A stretch of DNA of 64,000 bases from Capitulum mitella (lineage: Eukaryota > Arthropoda > Thecostraca > Pollicipedomorpha > Pollicipedidae). The position numbers and the translations under genes are program-made. Shown here one piece after another: positions 14,001 through 26,609 of this stretch; positions within the stretch are counted from its first letter, which is position 1; the number at the start of each line of letters is the position of its first letter. Where the stretch lies: contig CP099850.1 in the NCBI GenBank assembly GCA_030062745.1, positions 2,232,001 to 2,296,000 on the forward strand, read 5' to 3'. The notes beneath the pieces are model-generated. The model was given only the letters and a program-made list of their open reading frames with translations. It had not been told where the DNA came from and searched no databases.

Positions 14001-17000
14001 GCGCTGGAACGTCCATTAGAGAATGCTGGCGCCCTCAGCTCGGGTGCCAGCAGGGTCTCGAGATGATAAATGAATGCGCCGTGGCTTGGGACGAGACGCA
14101 CTCGTACAGCATTCGTTACCGGACCAACGATAACTTACTCACGCGAAGGAGTGTCGTTTATTGTTTATTTTTTTCGCTTGCCGTTGCTGTGGATGCCCGC
14201 AGTGACTTGTTGTAGCATGGTGCGCTGGGAAGCCAACCTCTCCTGCGGTCTAATGTGCTTGTCACCCAAGGTGCGCCTTCGGCTTTATGTCAGTCTTATA
14301 AAATGTCTCCCTTTCCGACGCATTCGCAAGAGAGTACGCGCTTATTGCGGAAAGGGCTGCCGTTTAGATGATAGAAACCCCGTTTGGAGAGGGGCTCCGA
14401 CTGCCTGATGGGACGGTGGACAATGATAATTACTCGCTCTCACGTTTTGGGCACCGGCACCTGAATATATGATTGTTTCGGGTGGCTGGACTTCTCGAAA
14501 TGGTTTATCGGCCATCGCTTGGCGTGTCGCATTGGCTTTGGACAACCGAAGTTAGTGGCTGCCGCCTTGATCATGCTCTGGCGGCGGGTCAGCCGCGCAG
14601 CCGGCGCCTTTCTCAACCGGCGCTGGCATCGTCATGTGTCCGCCGACGAGTATTGTTCAGCGTGTCATGACACCGGAGCTGTGGTCTAAACGACACCGCG
14701 TAACCGCCGTTGTGAGCTCCCAGTCTCCCACGAATTAATTACGTTTCGGAGAATGGCACTCACGGTGCGCGCCATCCTCGTCGGGGCGGGGATTTCCGGC
14801 AGTTCGTGGTTTAGTGCTCGTCTTACGCGGGAACGCCATGACGAAGGTCTGCATTTGCAATGCTGCGGTCGTGTTTGGCGATCCGTTAGAACGGTGCGCT
14901 ACCCTCACTCAATCCTGCCGCTTGCAGGACCACACGAACGGGCGCGCGTGTCCCCCTCGCCCCCCCCCCCCTACCGCCCGGACCCCTGCAGTGAGATAGC
15001 CGTCAGTGATGTATTCGAGCCGCGGCGCGCGCCACATTCGAGCCCGCTGCGTCGGATCAGGTGACGGCGCTGGTGACGGCCGAGCACGCACGGGCCCGCT
15101 GCCGGCTCCGCAACACAAATACGGCCGCTGACGCCCGACGTACGGCCGCTGGAGGTACGGCAGGCGTGGACGGCCCGGCGCCCGGCACCGGTTTGGTTAT
15201 TACAAGCGCGGGTGAAATTCGTGCGTTACGAGCGCGTTGCGCAACCTTCGTGGCCTGAAACGGGCACCGAATGGGGAAGTCGCCTGCAGTCACGTCACGT
15301 GGAACAAGCGCAACGCACGGTTTTTTTCGACGTGGTACGGCCAATTTCTTGCACGGGTTGCAGAGCCCGTCTACGGCGAAATACGGCGACGACTTCGCCG
15401 GCCGCTCGCCGTATAGAAGTGTGCCGAAGTATTTCTTTCGCTGTATCGAAAGATTCTGGTCTAGGGTCGACGTCCGATGCAAGGCCATTGCGTCCGACGC
15501 AGGCCTTCACAGCGACACTGAGCCGAGCTGGGCCGAGTAATTGTGAGACCAGCGCCGGCGTGAATGTGCTCCGGTGGGTCGAAGGCGGCGGCTCGTCAGA
15601 GTCGGTCGCCGAATTCTGCCGTCCGTGCGGCGCGGGCGCCCTCTGATTGATTTACCGTTAGGTGGGCGCCAGCTGAATGCTAATGCGACTGCACGAAAGT
15701 CGAACTGGCCACCGCGGCATCGTAGAAAAGCATTCCACCCTGTCGCGGATTATCAAAGTGCTTGATAAAACTGTGCCAAGTCTCTGATTCAAGGGAATCG
15801 TGGCTGCCGGTCTTTATTACTAGCAACAGAACATCACGATTCTTATGTGGAATGTTTGTTCATTGTGTGATCGTAAGATTGTGAAATGTTCTTTCTTTTC
15901 GCAGTGATGTGCAAGCCATTAAGATGCCAATATACTCTTGCAAAATGTAACTTCGCTGCACGCCGTCTATTCAGCTAAAGAAAGCAGACTAATTAGACTA
16001 GTCCGTGGCCTCAGCTTACCGCGGCCGTTTCTGTTAGGAGTGGCCATACAAGGTAGGAAATGATAGCCATGCTAGCCGTGTCAGATATCGTATTCTCATT
16101 GACGCTTGCAAAGAGGGGCGTTTTATGTACCGCATCTTGTGCAATCGCCAGTTACAAGACGATATGGAGCTCTGATAAGTCGATGCAGCGCGGGTACCGT
16201 GGTTTTTGTCACTGCAGGTGTGATAGTGAGGGGCGTGCATACACATACATATGTAATGCGGACATGTTTGCTAACCTCAGCAGGCAGAATGATGGTATGT
16301 GTCATGCACACTGTTGGTGTTGCAGTAAGAACGCTGACTGCCTGGACCATCGAATGGCCATGGAATGGATGATGGACATTGGATTTCATTGCCGTGGAAA
16401 AAATATGTTGCGTTTTTAAATGTTTCTTTCTGTTTAATGTTTTGGATCACCATCTCCCAACATGTCGCAACAGACGCGTAAAATTATCGAGGATTTTGCA
16501 CACAGTTGCTCAGTTTCTCGGAACCTTTGGCGGCTCGTTCTTAAAAGTTGACAATTCATTTTTTACAGTCATTGGCAAACTTTGCTGTTGGCAACATGCA
16601 TGATCCCGATACAACCTGGCCTTCCATTTCGTTCCTGGTTCCGTCAGCCATGACGCAGTAACAGCACCTCTGCCTCGCTGGCTCGCGCCGCAGTCTGTTC
16701 CCTCGCCGTCGGACAGGACCGCACGCCTTCCAGCGCGTGTCTGAGCTGTCGCTACACGGACACTCCTCGGCCGTCGGGCGGGTGTCGGGCGGTGGCGCGG
16801 GCGGTGTAGCCGGGCTGTTCCGCTACACGGAGCGACCCGGCGGCGGGGGTCGCCACCTCTGACCCCTGCGGCTCACCCCGCCCCGCCTGGCCAACAGACG
16901 CCCTCGATCGGGGCGGACGGCTGTTTTACGCGTGTTTGCGTCGGCTGGATGACGCCTCGAGGGCTGCCGACTGCGCGCTTTTTGTGGTCAGCTTTTTACC

Positions 17001-19181
17001 TTTTGGTCCCCGCATTGTTTTTAAAAGGAGACCAAACTTCAAACCGGTCATATACATTGGAGCTGCTGTGTGAAAGATGAATCACATTGTTCCGGAGACA
17101 AAATGGGACCATTTTGTCGGGAATGACCAGGCGTTACATTTCTGGTAGATGTTTTGAGCCGTGTGCCTGTTTGTCAAGATTTGATATTTCCACGATAGGG
17201 CTTGACGTTCTAGATGCGTGTGAGTGCACCCCATACTGCCCAATGTTCCAAGTGTCGTGGATTCATGGTTATTTTCAAATATCACGAACGCGCATTGATA
17301 AATTTTACAGGATAATTTGCTCCTGGTGGCCCAAACGACCACGAAGTGATGTTTCACGCACCACGACTAATGGGACTGGAATTGTTATGTGGGTCAAAGG
17401 GACCCATTCGGACAGTCCCCCACCCTGTGTTCACCAGCGACACTGACACGACACGACGTAAACTCTGTACAGCCACTGCATTTCTTGTCAGAATCAGCCG
17501 CAGCTTTCGGGTAGATTCCATTACCCTGATTGGCGTCCACCTGTCGTTTTGCCGACCTCTGCCCGAGTGATCAGTCCCAGGGCATTAGTGCTGACTGAGT
17601 CGCTGCTGTGATGCCCCCCCCCCCCTTCCTGGTGACACGCACCCGACAGTGCAGGGAACAGTCCCGCACACGAACTGTTTCGTAATGGGGGACTTTGACG
17701 TCAGGGGATGAAGGAATGGTTCCAAAGAGTACGAAACTGTGTAAGGGTTATTTGGTTTGCGAGCTCCCGGCATTTGTTGCATCTCCGTGCGCTACAATTG
17801 TCGTATCTTGGCAAGCACTGAGGGGCGAGGTGCAGAATGGCCTGGACGGTCGAGACGCATTTCCCTCGGCAGATCCCCCTGCTTTTTTGGTGCCTGTTTG
17901 GCTTTCTAGACGAACCAGTGCCCTTGCGCCTTGTCAGTCAAGTGCGCGATTATTTATGTTTTCGAAATTGCTGGCTGCTTTATTTATTCGGGTGACCTGA
18001 TTTCATGCTATCAGCCGCGGTACAATTTTTCGTCGGGCTGACCGTGTTCTCATTCGCGGCCTGTTAACTTGATCCGAAGACAGCTGTTCGTCGTCAGAAA
18101 AACCTGTTTCTACCTGAGGGTTTTTACTGTGCGGTGTTAACGAGGATTTCCCAGCTGGTTCCAAACAACCCAGGAGAGCGCGAGACGATGACTCATGGCC
18201 GGGTCGGATGGCAATTTCGGGCGGAAGTGTCGTTCCTTGCCTGTCCCGGACGCTCATCATGGCTACGGAAGCATCTACCGCCGAATATGCCAAGTGTCGA
18301 AGTGGACTGTAAAACGATGCTTTTACGTCACGGCTCGGTGCACGCGACGCGGGCAGAAACTCGGACCATTTCGCCGCAGCGCCTGACCTTGAATAGCCGT
18401 AAACTGATCGTGGCCAACAGGGCTGGGATTCGCGCCACGCCCACGCCATCTCGCCACTGCCAGCATCACGCAGCAGGACGTGAGAGTGCTCTTCGCCGGC
18501 GGTCCGCACCGACCGACGCGGACGAACCATCAGACCGGGCACACACGCGCTCAAACAGTCCCACGATTTCAATTACGGGCGACAAAGGCTCGTGGGAGAG
18601 CGGGCGGCAGCACCGTGACTCACCTGCGTCTGGTCGGCGATGCGGATGCGTCGCGCTGACCGTTGCCATGGCGACCGTCTCCGGCATTGTTCGGCGGGAC
18701 CGCCGGCAAGGCCGCGCCGACGCCAGGGCCGCCGCCGCCGGCTCCCCTCGTAAGCGCCGCGCGCGCCGAACAGATAACGATCCGGGATTCGGAGCACGTG
18801 GTGACCTTCCCGCTGTCTGCCGCCGAACGCTTCCGGGCGGGCCGAACGGTTTCAGCCTCCGAGACTACGGCGCCTCGGTTTGTCCACCGAGATCTACGAC
18901 CCGGTATTGAAGGGGATGCTGCTCGTATCTAAGTCTTGTCTGGGGTAGCAAAAATCAATTGCTCACACAGATGCTGCCTCAGAAATCTATGTTTACGGAG
19001 TTTCAAAGCCATTTCCCGCGAATTTTCCGTGTGCCCTGCTCTTGCGTATCCTATTGTGAGCTGTCGTGTGACGACATGAGGAAACACAGACTAGTGAACG
19101 ATGCAGAAGACCCGTATTTCGTCATCCTGAACCGGTGGCGTCAGGATACAGCTCTTCACTCGCTATATATAATGCTTCCAT
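11061..19181. other. Gene-free stretch
   Basis: The DNA is mixed in composition. A 151-codon - strand frame (11455-11910) has near-normal amino-acid use but no recognisable domain, start context or splice support. CpG-rich blocks lie at 12.0-12.2, 13.2-13.5 and 18.6-18.9 kb. There is a 12-C run near 17614 and a perfect 10-bp-arm palindrome at 17097-17118. No gene, tRNA or mobile element was identified. Confidence 0.3.
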
Positions 19182-19332
19182 GCATAGGCGTAGGAACGGG
19201 GTGGGGTCGTAGGTGCCATGGCACCCCCGCTTTCCGAGAATGCTGAACACTAACGTTATGGCGATGGATGGAAAGAATCGACTTGAAAATTGGCTTTGCA
19301 CCCCACTTTCTGAGACGTTCCTACGCCTCTGC
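19182..19332. mobile_element. MITE-like short element with terminal inverted repeats
   Basis: The left end reads gcataggcgtaggaacgg. The right end, read on the opposite strand, begins gcagaggcgtaggaacgt, matching at 16 of 18 positions. The whole unit is about 150 bp and has no coding capacity. Near the left end a GGTGCCATGGCACC palindrome is followed by CCCCCGC, and a GCACCCC occurs near the right end. Terminal inverted repeats around short non-coding DNA are typical of non-autonomous class II elements. Target-site duplications are not clear, so the superfamily cannot be assigned. Confidence 0.55.
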
Positions 19333-22300
19333 TTCTAGACAGCACTCAGAAATGCTAGCGCTAAAAACATAAGATGCGAAACATTTCGACACAAGTAAAT
19401 CTTTATGAAATATCGATTAAGGTGGAACATTGCCCTTGAAAGACCTCGGGTTCCATAACCATCTGCTTCCAGTATGTCAGCGCCTTAATCCTCGTCATCC
19501 CACTCCAGGCCGTCTGGACTGTGCGACATCTGTATCCGTTATCATCTGCGTCCCTGCGGTACCGATCCGGCTACTGCCAGCGCCTGTCCCGTCACCGCCC
19601 ACGTCACTGTCCTGTGTTTGTGAAGCCCGACTGTGGGCGTTGCGGCGCAGGTTCGGGATATAGATAGCCGCTTCAGTAGCGGCCTGGTGAAGATTGCACT
19701 GGAGGCGTCTATTCGAGGAAATCTAATAACGCAGCGGTTCTGCCTCCTGGTTCGGATTAACGACGTGTAATCAATCTGGCTTCGCAGAAACTGTCTCGAA
19801 TAAACTGGATTTTTTCTCCGACGTCTTGGGGAAAGACGGTCTGGTTCTCTCACGAAGCCTCCGCTCACCTTGTCTTTCGGTAACTCTTACCCTCCCAACT
19901 TTCAGACGCCCACCCTTGAGTCCGACCTTCCCCAACTGCCTCGGTCATGTGCGAAGGATGCTAAACAGTGCCCGCACGGTTGCCTGCCTGGCTGGCGGTC
20001 ACGTAGCCATTTGGCAGCTCCGCCGCCGCTGATGGATGGGGCAGCGCGAGAGACCGACACGCCCACGCCCGCGACAGCGCTCCGGCCCGAGACAATTGCC
20101 TCCCCTCGCTGCCCTTCCGGCCGTCTGTTGGCAGCACGGTGTCCGTCCCTGTCTTGATGTCTGATGAGGCCTGATGTCCGTGCCGTGCGGGATCAGCTAG
20201 GACAGCTTCGTCGTCTCGGTAGCGTCAGCTCCCCACTGGTACCAGGGTAACGCGAATTTCCGCCGAGTAACTGGCAAGAAAACTGTGCGGAAAAGAAGGT
20301 TTCTTCCCATACCCGATGGAAACGACCATACGTCCGACCACGCCTCTGCACTTCTGTTCTCCGAGCTTGCTCTCGCCCGGAGCCGAGCACCCTCCTGCAG
20401 CCGGCCGTGATTACAAAGCGGGTGCCGGCGCTCGTGAGAACGTGCCCGGCATCGGAGCCTGCGAGGAATGCGAGTCCAGCTGCCGGCCTCCGGCCGCGGG
20501 AGTCGCGCCCGGGACCGGCGGCCGCGCCGTAAACACCCGGTCGAGGGAGAATATCTTGAAATCTGATCAGCCGTGCCGACAGCATCGCTGGCTCCCGGAC
20601 GTCTCGGCGATTCGGCGGCCGCGACCCCACGGTCTCGGCTCGCGAGGCGCGTCTCCCGCGCTCTCGAATCCCGAACCTCAAATCAGAGCTCAAATAGACA
20701 CTGGCGGTGCGAGCCGGTAGATCTGCTGGTGAGCAGTGACATTGCCGCTGAACGGAGGACCTGCTGGGCCTGCTCGCGGTGCTCGCCCGAAGTTCTCGCG
20801 TGAGAAGCACCCGAAAGGCGTCTCCGCATATGTTCAGAACACGAACCTCCACGGACGCCGGAAAAGGCGTTCGTCGACGCCGCCCGGGTTCCCCGAGGGG
20901 CCCGCCGTTTGTCGCTGGGACGACTGTTGCCCGGCGGGTTCCGCCTCGGCTGCGCATTAAAGCGCCGCGGCCGGCTGTTGCGTCGGCCGGGCTGAACATA
21001 AATCCAGGCCGAGCGAGAACTGCCTGCCGTCCAGACGCTCATTTGGCGGCCAATTTCACGGAATCGCATTACAAACTCCGACGGGGAAATATGGAGATGA
21101 CGAGTCCGACAAGGTCATTAAGAGTTCCGGGCGTTTGTTCGTTAGCGGGACCGCTGTCCTGGCGAAGTATCTAACAGCATCGTGCAAATGAGCTGATTAC
21201 CGCAACAATGTGAATCTTCGACCGTGTGAATCATTGAGGTGGCAGGATGTTGAGACGTGTACCAGAACCTTGTATTTCTTTCAACTACAAGGCCTGTGGA
21301 AGGCAGCTTCCGAAGTGCGCACGTTGTCAACAAGAGAAGCCACAAGTGGTCGCTCGGGTTCGCGGCACAGACGTACGGTATAACGTCACATATGGCCCCT
21401 GGCCTAGTAACTTTTGGCTGGCATTGTGGCATCCTCTGGCTTCGGGCTCGACCGACTGTGCCTCCCATATTGGCCGTTGGCGACTCTTATCTTTACGGTC
21501 AATAACTGGTGGCCCAATTTTTAGCGACACAATACTGAATCACATTGCCTGCAGCCGGTGTGGTCTGGCACGAGGGGCCACGGCCCATCCGCTGCCGCTC
21601 GTCCGTCGCCGCCGTCTGCTGGTCTGCCGATTCCCCCTGTTAGCGCCTTGTAATGAACTGCGTCCGACGTGGTGGGACAGACCCCTGATGAGACAGGGGC
21701 TGCGGGGAGGAATCGAGGATCGACCGTAACCCCCTCCTTCAGCGGCGGGTCCTTCCCCTTTCCCCTCTCTCTCGCGTCCTCTCTCGCTGTCCGTGAAAGT
21801 GCAGAGCCACACTCTGCCAGTGCCGGGGAGCATCAGTGCCTTGAGAGCCAGGATGTGGCATACCTGAAGACGTCGTGGTACGGAGGGATGAACCTCGTCG
21901 AGAACAGCAATTGAATAACACTTCACGTCCTGTTTAGGCGCTTAAGGTTGACGTCAGGCCGGTCTTGCCCTCGTCTCAGATGGCGACCGTGTTCGACTTC
22001 ATGTCGGTCGACCGTCTCCGTTCTGGTGCCGGAAACGGTTCCGCAGTCTCGTAAGCGTCGGGGATCGCTTTTCAATTCCGAGACCCACTCTCCAGCGGGT
22101 TATCGAGACGTCGTTTCGGCGGCTCGAAGCGGACGAATTTGCCCGCCACAGGCGACTGACGGGAGGCAGATTTCATATCGCAAGGCCCTCGGTCAATGAT
22201 CTCCCATTTCCACTCGACGGAGACGGCGGCACCGGGCTGGGATGGCCTCTCTCGGGGTCTGGTCTGTCCCCGTCTAGCCGCGAGGTGTTCAGATCAAACT

Positions 22301-25135
22301 TGAAGGGTCTCTCCCAGAGTCTGCCCCTGTCCCAGTTTGTCACGGGATCGGCAGGTCAGGCTGGAATGATCTCCCCCAGGGTCTGGGCCAGTCCGGTCTG
22401 GCCTGGCCTGTCGTGGCCGGGCGGACCGAGCGGCCAGCTCCCGGCGGGGCGGCAGGCTGTCCGGGCAGATTAATCCCGCGCCAGGCGGCAGCTGGCCGCA
22501 CGTCAACACCCCGCGGCGCCGGGCCGCCGCGGCCGGCTGGCGCCGCGGCGCCCCGCTCCGGCGGCAGATAGGCCAGAATTCCGGCGTCGGGACGGACGTG
22601 GACTCGAGAAGATCCTGGGGCGGGTGCTGGCACTGGCATCACTGGCACCGGCACCCGCCACGTGATGCTGGTAGGCATCACCATGCTGGATGCTGGTCGG
22701 CTGGTAGGCAGCGGGCGTGTGACTGTTTAGCCGAACTCTCGTGCGAATGTCCCTCGTCGGACCGCCTCCTGGGCCTCCTGACCACGTGACAGCGTCAGCC
22801 CCGCTCGATGTTGCTCCTGGTCCTCATGCTCGCCGCCAGCGGGGTGAGCCGCGACTCTCCACGGACAGAACACGCCACTCGACGGCGGCCCCGGATCACT
22901 CAGGCGTCACGGCTAACGGGGGACGCAGCTGCGACCCCTCTGATGACGCATCGCGGCCGCGGCGTTAGCGGAGAGCGTCACCAGGACCGGCGCTGTCGGC
23001 GGCCCGTTCCGGGAGGCGCGAGAGTGACGCGGCGCGCGTCAGCGGGCCCGCGGACGGCTCAGGGCGCAGTGGAAGCTGGGCGCGACAGGGAATGCGCGGG
23101 AGCAGCTGTGACCTCGATGTCTGCAGAACTTAGGCTGATCAGGCTGATCAGGCTGATCACTCGGGCTCAGTAGAACAGCAACTTTGGGCGCCACGAGAGA
23201 CGATGCTATCAGGAGTCGGACGGTCTGTTAAAACGCTAATACGTTTGGTTTGTCATTTGACGTCCAGCACGACGTCAGCGCTACCTCTGTACTGGGGGCA
23301 CTTTATGAGTATGTCTGAGAATTCGTTGAAAAGAAGCTATATGCCATATTTTACAGCACGTAGAATCATTTTTGACCGGTGTAGAAGTTTTCGCGTGCTC
23401 GGTTGCTTTATGCCGTATTATACTTTGAGTTTTAAAGCTGCTTTATGTGGGCCAAAACGGGAGGCATTCTCCTCTTACCACTCTTACGTCGACTGCACGA
23501 CTTCCAAAGCAACACATGACGGAAGAGCTAGCCGTTGCCTTCAGTGCGGTCCGTTCCACAGCTGCTTGGGGATGGTACTTGCAAAGCCCTCGCTGTGGTC
23601 GCTGCCGTCCCCGCCGTCGGCGGGGAGAGGTCCTGCTCCCAGCTCGTCCACCGCCAGCACGCCGATGGCGCCGGCGGATCGTCGCTTTCCGTCCCGACGC
23701 GGTCGTGTCCCGTCAGTACGCGCATTGTTTGCATTTGTGACGCATTGTTGCCGTTGTGGCATTGTTCGATGGCCGCCGCGCGGGAGAGCCCGTCAGCTGT
23801 TGGGCGCCAGCCGGCCGGACCGGGCCCAATTACGGATCGTCGGCGGCGACGTCAGGCCGTTTGTCAGGTCTCGTGGCCCGCGCACGTCCGCGGGAGGCCA
23901 CGCACACCCGCGCACGTGCGCCACGCACGCGGAACACGTGTCGTCACGCACACCGCCGCGGGCTCCCGCCCCTCCGATGATGGGCCATTGATCCAGTGAC
24001 TTATATACGGACGCGGTGCGGGGTCCAGCTGTGGTAGGCTCGAGTCGCGGGCCGCTGCCGCCGCTGGCACCCTGTGCGGAGCCGAGCTCGCAGCGCGATC
24101 CCGTCGATTCTGTAAACACCGATACACCGCAGCGGCCCCCCGCCTGGCGCGGGACTTCCCGACCGTGCGGCGGCAGACCGCCGCCGCGTATGGATTTTTA
24201 ATAAGGCTCGCACGCGGATCGAACCGTCGAGGGGTGGGAGCGGCTCAACAGGGCCCGTCACGGAGCGAGCTGCGCGGCTTGAGCGTAATTCATGGCGCAC
24301 CGGCCCTCCCAAACGCATTGATTTCGCCGGTGCGCCTTGATGCGCGCACTCCACGCGACGGAAGCTTCGGCGATTTACGAAGCGAATGAAGCAGAACCGC
24401 GCTTTGGCCATTGAATGGCGCTGCCGAACCGTCGCCATGACGACGCGGCGAGGACCAGTCAAGGACGCCGTCGCCGCGGCGCGAAAACGATTCTGTTTGC
24501 AGGTGGCTGACTCACCCGGTCAAGTGCCTTATCATCGCGCGGGCGGGCCGAGCGACTGGCCGTTTTTGCTCAGACGTCCTCGTGGCGGCGCTCTCGGTCG
24601 GTCGGTGACGAGAAGAGCCGCGTCACCTGTGGGTGCTTCGGTAACCCCGTGAGCCTTTTTTGCCAGCTGAACGCTGCGGGCGCCGACCGCCGTTTGGCGC
24701 ACGCGCGGCCGCGCCGGCCGTGGTTTTTGCGGTGTTCGGCGCTGCTCGTCTCTGGATGTCGGGCGGCCGCGGCGCGCCCATGAGCCAGTTTTGCCGCGGC
24801 AGACGCTGCGAGGCTACAAAAGCCGGTGTACGTGATGGCGCCGCTGCTTTGCGGATACCCGCGCCCTGTCCGGCCGGCAAAAGGCTGCCGAGACTCGGTT
24901 CCTTACGCCTTTCGGAGTTATTATCGGAGTTATTATCTGTCTTAAATTACGATCTCTACGTGCTGGTATTGCGTGCGCCCGCTTTCTGATGTTTAGAGTG
25001 TTTCCTGTAAACAATATTGTCATGACTCAGGGGCGACTTGGTACAAATGCGTTTTGAGAGGTTGTAGAACCGCACAGCGTCAAAGCCTCCCATTCTGGTT
25101 ATCGCGTGAAGATATCTGACGGTTGTTCACACTAC

Positions 25136-25136
<1 letters not shown>
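19333..25136. other. Gene-free stretch with small tandem repeats
   Basis: No gene is supported. Small repeats include three copies of aggctgatc (23132-23158) and two copies of tcggagttatta (24912-24935). CpG-rich blocks lie at 20.3-21.0, 22.4-22.6, 22.9-23.1 and 23.6-24.9 kb. An E-box-rich segment followed by TATATA at 23.9-24.0 kb is listed separately. Confidence 0.35.
23880..24010 (+). promoter_or_regulatory. CACGTG/CACGC cluster followed by a TATA-like sequence
   Basis: A CACGC- and CACGTG-rich stretch includes the palindromes GCGCACGTGCGC (23910-23921) and ACACGTGT (23934-23941). TATATA follows at about 24003-24008. Such motifs are targets of bHLH and bHLH-PAS factors (family knowledge). 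No transcript or exon downstream can be recognised, so promoter function is a guess. Confidence 0.2.
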
Positions 25137-25187
<51 letters not shown>

Positions 25188-25270
25188 GTGTGTGTGTGAT
25201 ACAATGTAATCCAATGTAATACATATATATATATATATATACATGTATATGTATGTGTGTATGTATGTAT
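25137..25270. repeat. TA/TG dinucleotide microsatellite
   Basis: TA repeats run from 25137 to 25184, pass into TG (25186-25197), and return as AT at 25223-25242, followed by TATG-rich DNA. This is compound simple sequence; the Tyr/Ile-rich frames on the - strand are artefacts. Confidence 0.95.
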
Positions 25271-26139
25271 ATAATGCAATCCAATACAAAGAAATAAAAA
25301 CCTCAACAAAATGCACGACTTGCGCTGCTACGAGTACGGTTTTCGAACTCATTGACATCATTTGAAAAGGTCCGGGCTGTGTAACCATCCAGTAAAAACT
25401 AGTGGTATGTGACCAAGCATATGTTTGCGCACAAGAATCGGGTGATCCAAAGCAACGGTGACGACTCCAGTCATTGTGATAATTCCCAGATCATAATCGT
25501 TCCAAATTCGAATCAACTTTTGGCTTAATGGGCTACTCAATCTAAGCATCCCAAAGGTTGGGTCACTGTTTAAGGTGCACATTTGCGACTGCGAGTTTGT
25601 TGCCATGCATACATCTTGCCGAATATGATAAGTGGACAAGACTTGCAGAGCTAACTGTCTCAATTGCTTTGATTGCCGTGACTAACGTGTCAAAGCACCT
25701 TAATTAAGACCAGAACAGTCTAGACTGGCCTCTCATCGCCTTTGCCAACCCCAAGCATTTCGCCCACGACTCCTCGAGGATTGGTGAGCACGCTAGACGA
25801 CGTGACGTCTGCACTGGGCATGGGCACCATGGTGCACTGGCAACCTTTGCATTCCTTTCCTCCGTCCGTGGACGGCGAAGACACTGCGCCGTCCGTCGAA
25901 TGGCTGCCCCTCCGCCTCAGGGCCGGAGCGGACTGACAGCCAGCAGTCAGCAGTCGGGCCTCCGAGCCGTCTGTCCGGCGTGACTGTGCCGGGCTCCGGA
26001 CGTCGGCGTCGGCCCGCGGGTCGGCCCTCGCCGGCGTGCGCAAACATCAGGGCCTCATGGGTGCACACGCCGGCGGTGTTTGCGCGAGCCGGCGGCGCCG
26101 CAGACGGCCGGCCGCCCTGCAACCGGCGACCGCCGCGGC

Positions 26140-26530
26140 TCCGGTCGAGGCGGAGACCGAGAGGTGACCGCGGGAGGGAGGCGGCCGAGGGATGACCTGG
26201 CTCTGGGGAGGGGACCGAGGGGTGATCCGGTGACCCAGAAGAGGGGGACTAACGGATGACCTGGCTCCGCGGGAGGGATCGAGAGGCAACCCGGCCCTGG
26301 GAGAAAGGGGACCAAAGGGTGGTCCTTTGACCCAGGAGAAGGGAACCGACGGATGGCCTGACTCCGGGGGAGGGGATCGAGGGTTGAACCGGGGGAAGGG
26401 GCCAAAAAGTGAGGAATGACGAACTGAACAGCCCAGGGAAAGTGAGGAATGACGAACTGAACAGCCCAGGGAAAGTGAGGAATGACGAACTGAACAGCCC
26501 AGGGAAAGTGAGGAATGACGAATGACGCGG
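26140..26530. repeat. Minisatellite of about 33-35 bp, diverged on the left and homogeneous on the right
   Basis: From about 26140 to 26400, G-rich units with a core like GGGACCGAGGGGTGATCC recur at roughly 33-35 bp. At 26409, 26442 and 26475 three identical 33-bp units occur, with a fourth partial at 26508. The 33-bp period gives an 11-residue repeat on the - strand, which is not evidence of a gene. Weaker traces extend to about 26600. Confidence 0.85.
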
Positions 26531-26609
26531 CTCTAGGTGGAGGGGGACCGAAGGATTGCACAGATTCAACTTCGACAGGTGGTGGACTGGCGAATGACCC
26601 AGCTCTGGT

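Noticed and set aside
20193-20999. 268-codon - strand frame
   Set aside because: No recognisable domain; overlapping + strand frames are equally open, as expected in stop-poor DNA.
24001-24008. TATATAAG on the - strand as a promoter
   Set aside because: No initiator at the right distance and no - strand gene follows.
24208-24225. GGTTCGATCC on the - strand, like a tRNA B box
   Set aside because: No A box or cloverleaf can be built around it.
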